Shown here in pieces: positions 1 to 6,544 of a stretch of DNA of 16,521 bases. The position numbers and the translations under genes were made by a program. The DNA comes from CALZFJ01 sp051878575. GTDB taxonomy: Bacteria > Bacteroidota > Bacteroidia > Bacteroidales > Muribaculaceae. The notes beneath the pieces were generated by a model. It saw only the letters and a program-made list of their open reading frames with translations, did no database searches and was not told the origin of the DNA. Each line of letters begins with the position of its first letter. Positions within the stretch are counted from its first letter, which is position 1. The stretch spans positions 1 to 16,521 of the forward strand of contig JBJEKJ010000016.1 in assembly GCA_051878575.1 (NCBI GenBank), written 5' to 3'.

Positions 1-275
1 CGCTTGTAGGCGTTGGCAAGCGTCTCCTGCTTGCCTAAGGTATTGTAGGCAAGAGTAGTCTCCACGCGGTTGTACTCATTGTTAAGGTCCATTTCAATCA
101 CGTAGGCATTCATCGGAAACTCAGGCAGGCGCACCTGCGTGAAAACGATTCCGGGACCCTCCTGACGGTGTGCGATAGTGTCGACCTCGTAGGTCTTCTC
201 CCCTATCACAACTTGTGCGAAAATCGAGCCGATACCGAGCACCACGGCCGATGTCATAGTAAAGATTCTCCTCAT
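1..275 (-). CDS. Secreted protein, cut off at window edge; possibly phosphodiester glycosidase family
   Basis: The reading frame runs from an ATG at 275-273 to the left edge without a stop, so only the N-terminal 91 residues are present. The first 21 residues (MRRIFTMTSAVVLGIGSIFA-Q) look like a signal peptide: basic start, hydrophobic core and small residues before the likely cleavage point. The mature start contains GPGIVFTQVRLPEFPMNAYV followed by an EMDLNN segment. This resembles the opening strand of secreted phosphodiester glycosidase (NAGPA-like, DUF2233) proteins of Bacteroidales, but the catalytic part is outside the window, so the family call is tentative. It starts 70 bp after the DUF3256 gene on the same strand and may be co-transcribed with it. 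The reading frame and signal peptide are seen directly; the function is inference. Confidence 0.55.
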   Translation of the reverse strand, partial: MRRIFTMTSAVVLGIGSIFAQVVIGEKTYEVDTIAHRQEGPGIVFTQVRLPEFPMNAYVIEMDLNNEYNRVETTLAYNTLGKQETLANAYK

Positions 276-345
276 AATGGTATTGTTTAGTTGTTAAATT
301 AGAAAATATGGATTCAAGTTTCATCAGATGCAGGCTTTCAGCCAC

Positions 346-990
346 TCACTTGCGACGCTTAAGGCGCACGCCGCCGGAACGCTCGTAGACGATGCTGTCG
401 GTCATATAGGGTGCTATGGCCTTATAAGCGTCCTTGCCCATGAAGGCACGCATCTGCTGTCGGGCGGTCAGTGTCTTTGCCGAGTCGTCGATGGAATAGG
501 AAATCAGCGGAAAGATGATTTTCGCCTCAACGTCGGTTTTCTTAACCGGAGCATTCTTGGGCACGGCAATAAAATCGCCAATCGCAGGCAGCGACACGAG
601 TTTGTCGATGCGCAGCGGCTTCCAGTCGGTGCTATATGCGCTCAGTCGGCTATCGGGCACGGGAAGCATCACTGTGTTGACCACATAGAGCACCGTGTCG
701 CGGCCCGAGGTGAGCATGAGCATCTCCACCTTAGAGGCTTCGCTCAAATTCACGGCCAAATAGTCGTCGGTAGCGCGCACGAGAGTGGCTTTCTCGCCGA
801 GCACGCCTGTGGTGGGCATAAGACGCCCCACATCATAGTAAGCCAGCATCTCCATGCGGTAGTTGGGCTGCACAATATTGAACACTTCGGCTTTATCCGA
901 CAGGAAAAAGTCGCGCACATTGCGCGCTCCGGCTATCATAGCCACACACGCAACAACCAGAACCGATAAAAAGCACTTTCGCATATTCAT
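346..990 (-). CDS. DUF3256 family protein, secreted
   Basis: A 214-residue protein that resembles the Bacteroidetes-restricted DUF3256 family, whose biochemical role is not known. Residues 1-22 form a signal peptide (MNMRKCF, then SVLVVACVAMIAGA), so the protein is probably periplasmic or surface-exposed. The mature part has no transmembrane segment and no recognisable catalytic motif. It opens with VRDFFLSDKAEVFNIV, typical of the family as I recall it, and ends in a short basic tail (RLKRRK). A second in-frame Met lies two codons inside (MRKCF at 984) and would give an equally good signal peptide, so the start is uncertain by two residues. Upstream is a Bacteroidetes-type -7 box (1041-1048), about 50 bases from the start codon. 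Downstream, 70 bp away, is another secreted protein on the same strand. Confidence 0.75.
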   Translation of the reverse strand: MNMRKCFLSVLVVACVAMIAGARNVRDFFLSDKAEVFNIVQPNYRMEMLAYYDVGRLMPTTGVLGEKATLVRATDDYLAVNLSEASKVEMLMLTSGRDTVLYVVNTVMLPVPDSRLSAYSTDWKPLRIDKLVSLPAIGDFIAVPKNAPVKKTDVEAKIIFPLISYSIDDSAKTLTARQQMRAFMGKDAYKAIAPYMTDSIVYERSGGVRLKRRK

Positions 991-1040
991 AAAATTTAGC
1001 CGTAGGGCGGCAGTAGTCGCTTTCCGACCGTGAATTTACG

Positions 1041-1048
1041 CAAATATA
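1041..1048 (-). promoter_or_regulatory. Candidate promoter (-7 box) for the DUF3256 gene
   Basis: On the minus strand this reads TATATTTG, an exact match to the Bacteroidetes -7 consensus TAnnTTTG. A TTTTG at 1076-1072 could be the -33 box, but the spacer is 23 bp, longer than the usual 19-21. The predicted start of transcription is close to 1035, giving a leader of about 45 bases before the ATG at 990. Confidence 0.4.
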
Positions 1049-1129
1049 TCAAAAATCGAGCATATCTCCGACAAAATATCAAAGATATTTCAAATGTTTC
1101 GCTCTTGCACCACCTTAAGGCACGATTGC

Positions 1130-3028
1130 TCAGTGTTTCTTTTTCATGAATTTATCGTAATTGCCGCTTTTCGACTTCTTTTCACGCTTTGGCTCGTCAG
1201 TCTCCTTCGCCTTGCGCTTCTTCCGAGGCTTCTCGGCAAACTCGTCGTCCATCCATGCGTCGCCCTTGCGCTTACGCTCCTTCTTCCCGCCAAATTCCAT
1301 GGCTCGGCGCTCCCGGCGATTCTTGGGCCGGCCCTCGTCGGCATCCTTGCCCTTCTTCGCCTTCTTGCTCTCGGCGGCATAGTCCTTCTCGGTGTCGGCA
1401 ATCTCACAATATATGCGCTTGCCATAGAAATCGGCACCCTTCAAAGCGCTCACCACTCGGTGCGCGTCGCCCTTGCGCACGTCGAAGAGCGAATAGCCCT
1501 GTAGCAAGTCGATGCGCCCCACGTCGACGCGCTGCCCGTGGGTGTTCTGGTTGAGCAGCTCGATAAGGTTCACGGCAAAGAATCCGTCGGCCTTACCGGC
1601 ATTGATATATATGCGCTCATAGCCCTTCTCGGCCACACGGCGGTCCTTCTCCTCGGTGGAACGCGGCTCACTGCCCTTTTTGTCCTTCTTTTCCTTCTTC
1701 GCTGTCACTATATCAAGCTGCTGTGCGTCGCGGTAGTAGTCGAGCAGGCGGTTGAACTCCAGCGAGAGCACGCGCTTGAGCAGGTCCTCCTCGCTGAGCC
1801 ATTCGAGCTTCTTCCGGATTCCGGGCATATATTTTGCCATCTCGTCCTCGTCGACCTTCACCTTCTCAATGCGGTCGGCAAGGTTGAAAAGCTGCTTTTC
1901 GATGATGCGCTGCGGAGTAGGCACCTCCTGATGCTCAAATTGCTTGCCAATCTTCCGCTCAATCTCGCGAATCTTGCCTCGCTCCTTTGAGTGGATGATT
2001 GCCACCGACACGCCGGTCTTTCCGGCACGACCGGTGCGCCCGCTGCGGTGTGTGTAGGTGGCCGTTTCGTCGGGCAGCCCGTAGTTTATCACATGTGTAA
2101 GATCGTTCACGTCGAGGCCGCGGGCAGCCACGTCGGTGGCAACGAGCAATTGCAGGTTGCGCTCGCGGAATTTCTTCATCACCATGTCGCGCTGCGCCTG
2201 CGAGAGGTCGCCGTGGAGCGAGTCGGCATTATAGCCGTCCTGCATCAGGCGGTCGGCGATATCCTGCGTGTCGCGTCGAGTGCGGCAGAAGATTATTCCA
2301 TAAATGCTTGGATTATAGTCGGCCACGCGCTTCAGCGCCTCATATTTGTCGCGAGCATGGACGAGATAGTAGATGTGGCGCACATTCTCGGCGCCCTCGT
2401 TGCGGGTGCCAATCACATATTCCTCGGGGTCGTGCATGAATCGAGCGGCTATGCGCGCTATCTCAGGCGGCATCGTGGCCGAGAACATCAGCATCTTGCG
2501 CTCCTCGGGCACATGGGTGAGAATGTCGTTGATATCGTCCACAAAACCCATGTTAAGCATCTCGTCGGCCTCATCAAGAATCACCGTGTGCACATTATCG
2601 AGCTTCACCACGCTGCGGTTAATCAGGTCGATAAGGCGTCCGGGGGTGGCAACTATAATCTGCACTCCGGCGCGCAATGCGCGAATCTGGCTCTCAATGC
2701 TCGAGCCTCCATACACCGGCAGCACCTTCATCCCGTCGATATACTTGGAGTAGTCGGCGAGGTCGCCGCTTATTTGCAGGCAAAGTTCGCGCGTGGGCGA
2801 GATAATCAACGCTTGCGGATACTTCATCTCCACGTCGATGCGCTGCAACACCGGCAGTCCGAAGGCCGCCGTCTTGCCGGTTCCGGTCTGAGCAAGCGCC
2901 ACCACGTCATTATCCTCGTTCAACAAGTGTGGAATCACCTTCTCCTGCACCGGCATAGGATTCTCATACCCCATCTCTGCTATCGCCATCAATAAATCCT
3001 CTCGGACTCCTAATTCTTCAAATGTCAT
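1130..3028 (-). CDS. DEAD-box ATP-dependent RNA helicase with DbpA-type RNA-binding domain and basic tail
   Basis: A 632-residue helicase of the DeaD/CsdA type, expected to unwind structured RNA during ribosome assembly or mRNA turnover in the cytoplasm. Motifs visible in order: Q motif region near residues 2-30, motif I AQTGTGKT (46-53), Ia PTREL (78-82), Ib TPGR (128-131), motif II DEAD (152-155), motif III SAT (183-185), then in the second RecA domain HGDLSQAQRD, VATDVAARGLDV and HRSGRTGRAG. Residues about 470-545 (YERIYINAGKADGF onward) look like the DbpA/CsdA RNA-binding domain. The last 85 or so residues are a low-complexity Lys/Arg/Glu tail ending in FMKKKH, common in Bacteroidetes homologues and probably disordered and RNA-binding. 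It has its own promoter (3065-3096) about 30 bases upstream of the leader end. The name deaD would be defensible, but several paralogues usually exist, so no symbol is given. Confidence 0.93.
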   Translation of the reverse strand: MTFEELGVREDLLMAIAEMGYENPMPVQEKVIPHLLNEDNDVVALAQTGTGKTAAFGLPVLQRIDVEMKYPQALIISPTRELCLQISGDLADYSKYIDGMKVLPVYGGSSIESQIRALRAGVQIIVATPGRLIDLINRSVVKLDNVHTVILDEADEMLNMGFVDDINDILTHVPEERKMLMFSATMPPEIARIAARFMHDPEEYVIGTRNEGAENVRHIYYLVHARDKYEALKRVADYNPSIYGIIFCRTRRDTQDIADRLMQDGYNADSLHGDLSQAQRDMVMKKFRERNLQLLVATDVAARGLDVNDLTHVINYGLPDETATYTHRSGRTGRAGKTGVSVAIIHSKERGKIREIERKIGKQFEHQEVPTPQRIIEKQLFNLADRIEKVKVDEDEMAKYMPGIRKKLEWLSEEDLLKRVLSLEFNRLLDYYRDAQQLDIVTAKKEKKDKKGSEPRSTEEKDRRVAEKGYERIYINAGKADGFFAVNLIELLNQNTHGQRVDVGRIDLLQGYSLFDVRKGDAHRVVSALKGADFYGKRIYCEIADTEKDYAAESKKAKKGKDADEGRPKNRRERRAMEFGGKKERKRKGDAWMDDEFAEKPRKKRKAKETDEPKREKKSKSGNYDKFMKKKH

Positions 3029-3064
3029 TGTTCAGTAAAAAAAGTCTTTGCGTATAATTTTTTG

Positions 3065-3096
3065 CAAAATTACTATCTTTCATTGAGATTACCAAA
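3065..3096 (-). promoter_or_regulatory. Promoter of the DEAD-box helicase gene
   Basis: On the minus strand: -33 box TTTG (3096-3093), a 20-bp spacer, and -7 box TAATTTTG (3072-3065), an exact fit to the Bacteroidetes consensus TTTG / TAnnTTTG. The predicted transcript start near 3059 leaves a leader of about 30 A+T-rich bases before the ATG at 3028. This is the core/accessory boundary: everything to the right of it until about 6900 looks like inserted sequence. Confidence 0.75.
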
Positions 3097-3124
3097 TTTG
3101 GCAGAAAGAAGCGAGTAGCCTGTC

Positions 3125-3150
3125 TGTAAAACTTATGTGTAAAACTTATG
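3125..3150. repeat. Perfect 13-bp tandem duplication
   Basis: TGTAAAACTTATG occurs twice back to back (3125-3137 and 3138-3150) just outside the helicase promoter, at the left edge of the A+T-rich insert. Two copies only; it could be a slippage scar or part of a junction. Confidence 0.8.
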
Positions 3151-3346
3151 GATGCTTACTCCTATTAGATATCCAAGCTATCCTCTTGAAGAAGGAAATC
3201 GAAAAGGCCTATTGTCAGTATGCCATCCTCATTGCGACGTGGCATGATGTGGTCCTTCACAATAACAACCTTCTTGAAAACATGTCTGATAACAGGAAGT
3301 GAGATAATGCAACGGTAGCAAGTGTTTTCAACCGCCAAAATAAACA

Positions 3347-3382
3347 CGACTAAAAAATGCCAATAGTGGCAATATTTAGTCG
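3347..3382. repeat. Hairpin-forming inverted repeat
   Basis: Arms of 16 bases (3347-3362 and 3367-3382), starting CGACTAAA and ending TTTAGTCG, match at 14 of 16 positions around a 4-base ATAG loop; the inner part is TGCCA/TGGCA. On the minus strand the hairpin is followed by TTTATTTT, as in an intrinsic terminator, but no minus-strand gene lies upstream that needs one. It could instead be an element end or a binding site. Confidence 0.6.
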
Positions 3383-3519
3383 TAAAAACAGTAAAAACAG
3401 TGTTTTTTGACGTAATTCATTACCCTCCCGACAACACAAATTAAATGCTGCTCGTGACAAATGAGGTTAAACTGATGTTAAACTTAGATGCGATTACCTC
3501 GAAAAACACGAAACTTTCA

Positions 3520-3551
3520 TTTTGATATTTGAAAAAATATGGTTATCTTAG
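3520..3551 (+). promoter_or_regulatory. Promoter of the abiEi-abiEii operon
   Basis: -33 box TTTTG (3520-3524), a 19-bp spacer, and -7 box TATCTTAG (3544-3551), which matches the Bacteroidetes TAnnTTTG consensus at five of its six fixed positions. The predicted start of transcription falls near 3555-3558. This decides the AbiEi start: an in-frame ATG at 3539 lies upstream of the predicted transcript start and cannot be used, so the ATG at 3593 is preferred. Confidence 0.6.
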
Positions 3552-3577
3552 CACCGAAATATTTGATATTTTTCGGT
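3525..3577. promoter_or_regulatory. Two inverted repeats at the AbiE promoter, likely AbiEi operator
   Basis: The first inverted repeat, ATATTT-GAAA-AAATAT (3525-3540), fills the spacer between the -33 and -7 boxes. The second has 7-bp arms ACCGAAA (3553-3559) and TTTCGGT (3571-3577) and sits at the predicted transcript start. A 10-bp direct repeat TTTGATATTT (3521-3530 and 3562-3571) links the two sites. Characterised AbiEi antitoxins repress their own operon by binding paired inverted repeats in the promoter through an N-terminal winged helix; the placement here fits that. Binding by this AbiEi is inference. Confidence 0.5.
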
Positions 3578-3592
3578 ACTAAAAAATGTAAA

Positions 3593-4204
3593 ATGAATAA
3601 TACGACGAAAGGAAATATCAAACAAACGGTTATGGAGAAGATTGGTGAGAGTAAACCCCATACAATTTTCTTCATTACCGATTACGCTGATTTGGGCTCA
3701 CCCGAAACTATTCGGAAGATTTTGCATGAAGCCACGATTAGAGGTATTCTTGAAAAAGCCGGTCACGGAATCTATGTGAAACCTAAAGTCTCAAGATTTG
3801 GGGAAGTTCCTGTCCCACTTGAAAAGGTGGCAAAAGAAATAGCTGCTCGTGACAAATGTAAAATTTTGCCCACAGGGAGCACCGCGGCTAATCTTATTGG
3901 CTTGTCAACACAAGTGCCGATGAATTTATTTTTTATAACAACCGGCTCAACACGAACAATAGTTATTGGGGAGCGTAAAATACACTTTCGTCACGCCTCT
4001 CCTAAAAATTTTGCAGCTAAAGGCAACGTGATGCCTTTGCTCATACAAGGATTGAGAGAAATCGGTGAAAATAATATCTCGGAAACAGAGTATGATGCAA
4101 TAAGGCAATTTATCGACATACAGCAGGACCCATATCTTCAAGAAGATTTACTGCTCGCCCCGGTATGGATTCAACGCATCATTAAAAAAATAATGCAACT
4201 ATGA
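3593..4204 (+). CDS. abiEi: AbiEi-type antitoxin and repressor (DUF6088-like)
   Basis: A 203-residue protein taken as the antitoxin of a type IV toxin-antitoxin (AbiE) pair. Residues 1-66 look like a winged helix: TIRKILHEATIRGILEKAG, followed by the wing HGIYVKP. The rest (about 70-203) carries GSTAANLIGLSTQVP and RKIHFRHASPKNF, which match the C-terminal half of the Bacteroidetes DUF6088/AbiEi family. The preferred start at 3593 follows an A-rich leader with a minimal ATG-TAA start-stop at 3586-3591. In the AbiE type the antitoxin does not bind the toxin but opposes its effect and represses the operon. Its stop overlaps the start of abiEii by four bases (ATGA), so translation is probably coupled. 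The strand and base composition differ from the flanking core genes, suggesting acquisition by transfer. Confidence 0.8.
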   Translation: MNNTTKGNIKQTVMEKIGESKPHTIFFITDYADLGSPETIRKILHEATIRGILEKAGHGIYVKPKVSRFGEVPVPLEKVAKEIAARDKCKILPTGSTAANLIGLSTQVPMNLFFITTGSTRTIVIGERKIHFRHASPKNFAAKGNVMPLLIQGLREIGENNISETEYDAIRQFIDIQQDPYLQEDLLLAPVWIQRIIKKIMQL

Positions 4205-5214
4205 GACATTGGCAACAGCTGAGCATTGAGGATCGACGTGATGTCCTCGAAATATCATCAGCAAAGACACATCTGCCTCAGTTGGCGATAGAAAAGGATT
4301 GGTGGGTTACAATGGTTCTTAAAGCGTTATCGGCCACTTGCCATTTTAAACTGATGTCGTTCAAAGGGGGAACCTCGCTATCAAAGGGCTGGAACTTGAT
4401 TAACCGATTCAGTGAAGATATCGACATCGCCATGCGTCGAGAAGGATTATTCAGCATTTCTTCCACTTCGCGCAATCAGTTGGCTAAAGTGCGACGTTCC
4501 GCTCGCCATTATATAGTACGTGAACTGCCAGATGAAATAGCCGATGCTCTCAATGAAATGGGAATTGGCGATTTCAGTATTGAGCCTGAAACAACCAGAA
4601 CAGATGCCGAAGGCAACACTACCGAACTCAGGGCAACAACACATCCATCAACAGTATTCATTAATTATAAATCTATTTTACCTGATGTATCGGAGTATAT
4701 AGAGCCAAAAGTGAAAATAGAAATAAGCTGTCTGTCAATGGACGAACCTGTTGAGAATAAAACTATCCGCAGTATTATGGCTGATGTCCTGGCTGATGAG
4801 GAAGATGTGGAGGTCATATTCCCCACCGTCATCCCGACACGAACATTTCTTGAAAAAATATTCCTGCTGCATGAGGAATTTCAGAAAGAAAAGCCACGCA
4901 GCAAGCGAATGAGCCGCCATCTTTATGACCTTGAAAAAATTATGGATACTGAATTCGGCAAATCCATAGAGGATAGAGAGCTATACGAAAGCGTTGTCAG
5001 GCATCGCTCTGTATTCAACAAGATTGAAGGAATCGATTACAAACTACACCATCCATCTTCGTTATCGTTTATCCCTCCCGAGAACATAATCACAGATTGG
5101 AAGAAGGATTATGAGTCATTGCAAAAGCATTTTATACACGACGACCATAGCCTCACTTTTGAAGAGCTTATGCAACGGATGAAAGAGCTGATGGAAAGAA
5201 TAAGGAACGTATAA
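4201..5214 (+). CDS. abiEii: AbiEii-type nucleotidyltransferase toxin
   Basis: A 337-residue toxin of the AbiEii/AbiGii nucleotidyltransferase family (DNA polymerase beta-like fold). Visible motifs: KGGTSLSK (55-62) with the active-site Gly-Thr-Ser; the metal-binding pair in SEDIDIAM (Asp73 and Asp75); the third acidic residue in KVKIEIS (Glu174); TFLEKIFLLHEEF (215-227) with Lys219 and His224; and SRHLYDL (238-244). All expected catalytic residues appear intact, so the toxin is likely active. Characterised family members use NTP as substrate, and some transfer nucleotides to tRNA 3' ends; the target here cannot be read from sequence. Length is normal for the family. The ATG overlaps the abiEi stop by four bases. 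The system is expected to act in phage defence or in keeping the island. No terminator is evident after it. Confidence 0.88.
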   Translation: MRHWQQLSIEDRRDVLEISSAKTHLPQLAIEKDWWVTMVLKALSATCHFKLMSFKGGTSLSKGWNLINRFSEDIDIAMRREGLFSISSTSRNQLAKVRRSARHYIVRELPDEIADALNEMGIGDFSIEPETTRTDAEGNTTELRATTHPSTVFINYKSILPDVSEYIEPKVKIEISCLSMDEPVENKTIRSIMADVLADEEDVEVIFPTVIPTRTFLEKIFLLHEEFQKEKPRSKRMSRHLYDLEKIMDTEFGKSIEDRELYESVVRHRSVFNKIEGIDYKLHHPSSLSFIPPENIITDWKKDYESLQKHFIHDDHSLTFEELMQRMKELMERIRNV

Positions 5215-5358
5215 TACCCGACCAAACAAAGCCTCAGAAAAAAAACGTTTCCAGACCCATCTATCGCAAGTCCTTTTATCGGTGTGTCACTGATGCACGA
5301 AATTTGATTCAGTGTCCGAATAGAAACTCAAAATTGATACAAACCTAAAAACAACTTT

Positions 5359-5379
5359 GAGGAAGATGATGAGGAAGAT
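5359..5379 (+). repeat. Short GA-rich direct repeat in the gap after abiEii
   Basis: GAGGAAGAT occurs twice (5359-5367 and 5371-5379) separated by GAT. In one frame it spells an acidic run (EEDDEEDE), inside an open frame without a start codon (from 5338). This could be the leftover tail of a deleted gene. Apart from this, 5215-5452 holds nothing I can identify. Confidence 0.4.
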
Positions 5380-5452
5380 GAAAATAATTCACTAAAAATA
5401 AGCTGCTTTACATCTTTTTCATTGAAATTAATTACTATTGAGGATAATTTAC

Positions 5453-5472
5453 TAACTTTGCAATATTAATAT
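5453..5472 (+). promoter_or_regulatory. Promoter -7 box and palindrome in front of the XRE-nuclease operon
   Basis: TAACTTTG (5453-5460) is an exact Bacteroidetes -7 box; no clear -33 TTG lies at the usual distance, which is common for promoters dependent on or limited by a regulator. The predicted transcript start near 5465 falls inside a perfect 10-bp palindrome ATATTAATAT (5463-5472). A protein bound there would block transcription, so it is a candidate operator for the XRE protein encoded 8 bases downstream. The leader is only about 16 bases. Confidence 0.5.
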
Positions 5473-5480
5473 AAATAACC

Positions 5481-5696
5481 ATGGAAGAAGCAAGAGATTT
5501 GAATCGCCTGAAAGTGATTCCGGCCGAGAAAAAGAAAACCAATAAATGGTTAGCTGAACAATTGGGTTGCGCTCCGACTACAGTCTCAAAATGGTGTACC
5601 AATTCTTCACAGCCATCATTGGAATCTATAGAAAAAATTGCTAAACTACTTGATATAGATTATACAGAACTCATTAGAATAGATAGGAAACCATGA
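5481..5696 (+). CDS. Small XRE/Cro-type helix-turn-helix regulator
   Basis: A 71-residue protein that is almost entirely one XRE-type HTH domain. NKWLAEQLGC (about residues 21-30) is the positioning helix and APTTVSKWCTN (31-41) the recognition helix, followed by QPSLESIEKIAKLLDIDYTELI, the usual closing helices. Very similar small regulators in Bacteroidetes stand next to restriction-modification genes, where they act as control proteins. Its stop codon overlaps the ATG of the nuclease gene by four bases (ATGA, 5693-5696), so the two are translated together. Promoter and candidate operator lie directly upstream (5453-5472), suggesting autoregulation that also sets the nuclease level. The HTH assignment is clear; the control role is inference from the layout. 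Confidence 0.88.
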   Translation: MEEARDLNRLKVIPAEKKKTNKWLAEQLGCAPTTVSKWCTNSSQPSLESIEKIAKLLDIDYTELIRIDRKP

Positions 5697-6544
5697 AGAC
5701 CAAGAACACTTTCACTATACATACTGAGCTTCTTGATGGCAATCTTGATGGAGCAAGGAATATCTATATGGGTGCAAATTCCACATGTCACCTCTATGTA
5801 ATTCCGCGTGAAGAAATTACGTTGGCTAATACTATCAATGATATCTCCGGGCAACCAGCCTTTTATATTCTTCTTAGTTCTCCAGATGCAAATAAGCCAC
5901 AAGCGTATATAGGTCAAACAACCGACTTTGCCAATCGCAAGAACGACCATGTTCAAAAGAAAGATTTCTGGAGCATCGCACTGGTATTTATTTCTGATAA
6001 CCACAAGATCTATGGCGACGATGTAAAATATCTGGAATATCTTGGCATTGAAGCTGCCCAAAGTGCGGGTTCATATAAACTACTAAATGGGGCAAACCCA
6101 AGAAAGCCTAATATTGCTCCTTTTAGAGTCAATGATATGGAAGTTTTCTTCCGCGACATACAGCTATTAAGTAAATTTTACGGATGCGGTATCTTTGAGG
6201 CAGTGAAACAAGAAACTTGTTATGAACACATGTTTTTCGTGAAGTCTTCTGACCGTCCAGCACAAGGTACAGGCTTCTACGATGAACAGTCTGGAAAATT
6301 TATACTTCTTGAAGGAAGTTTATTGGCAACAGAAGTGGTCAAAAGTTTCAAATCCACGGCCTCACGCGACAAGTTCATCAAAGAGCATTGTAAAAAAGAT
6401 AAAGGACAGATACTCGTTCTCCATAATGTTCCATTTGAGAGCCCAAGCGGAGCATCAAGTTTTGTTCTTGGTCGTCCAAGCAATGGTTGGTCTGATTGGA
6501 AAGATGCTGATGGAAAGAAGCTAAGTGAAATTATTAAGAGATAG
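5693..6544 (+). CDS. GIY-YIG nuclease with C-terminal DUF4357 domain
   Basis: A 283-residue protein with a GIY-YIG endonuclease domain (about 55-140): FYIL (57-60) in place of GIY, then AYIGQT (71-76), Arg82 and His86 in NRKNDHV, a metal-binding Glu (probably Glu115 in KYLEYLGIEAA) and Asn132 in LLNGANP. All residues needed for catalysis seem present. The C-terminal part (about 190-283) matches DUF4357, with GKFILLEGSLL, then FESPSGASSFVLGR, NGWSDWK and DGKKL near the end. DUF4357 is of unknown function and often found at the end of nucleases and restriction-type proteins, where it is presumed to bind nucleic acid. The first 50 residues match nothing I recognise. No DNA methyltransferase lies beside it, so it is not an ordinary restriction-modification pair. 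It is translationally coupled to the XRE gene. DNA as substrate is expected from the family; its target and role are unknown. Confidence 0.87.
   Translation: MKTKNTFTIHTELLDGNLDGARNIYMGANSTCHLYVIPREEITLANTINDISGQPAFYILLSSPDANKPQAYIGQTTDFANRKNDHVQKKDFWSIALVFISDNHKIYGDDVKYLEYLGIEAAQSAGSYKLLNGANPRKPNIAPFRVNDMEVFFRDIQLLSKFYGCGIFEAVKQETCYEHMFFVKSSDRPAQGTGFYDEQSGKFILLEGSLLATEVVKSFKSTASRDKFIKEHCKKDKGQILVLHNVPFESPSGASSFVLGRPSNGWSDWKDADGKKLSEIIKR

Larger units (their letters stand above)
3097..3519. other. Long intergenic stretch at the left edge of the accessory insert
   Basis: About 420 bases between the divergent helicase and AbiE promoters with no convincing gene. It holds a perfect 13-bp tandem duplication (3125-3150), a 16-bp-arm hairpin (3347-3382) and a 9-bp tandem duplication (GTAAAAACA at 3382-3390 and 3391-3399). 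The only open frame of note is a minus-strand one of 60 codons (3165-3347, starting MFILAVENTCYRC, ending LLQEDSLDI). It has no recognisable domain, no promoter, and its start codon lies inside the hairpin, so it could be a remnant of a larger disrupted gene or chance. The many short duplications are what one sees at repeatedly rearranged insertion points. Confidence 0.5.

Noticed and set aside
1991..2995. 334-codon open frame on the plus strand opposite the helicase gene
   Set aside because: It is a shadow of the helicase coding strand: the minus-strand frame carries all DEAD-box motifs, while this one is His/Val-rich with no domain or promoter.
3150..3161. GGATGCTTACTC shared with 16441-16452, considered as flanking repeats of a large element
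   Set aside because: Several 12-base matches are expected by chance in a window of this size, and the two copies would enclose the whole core operon.
3165..3347. 60-codon minus-strand open frame in the left intergenic stretch
   Set aside because: No domain, promoter or leader is visible and its start lies inside a hairpin. A remnant of a disrupted gene cannot be excluded, but it is not supported as a gene.
3382..3399. Tandem GTAAAAACA considered as the start of a CRISPR-like array
   Set aside because: Only two 9-base copies with no spacers and no cas genes nearby.
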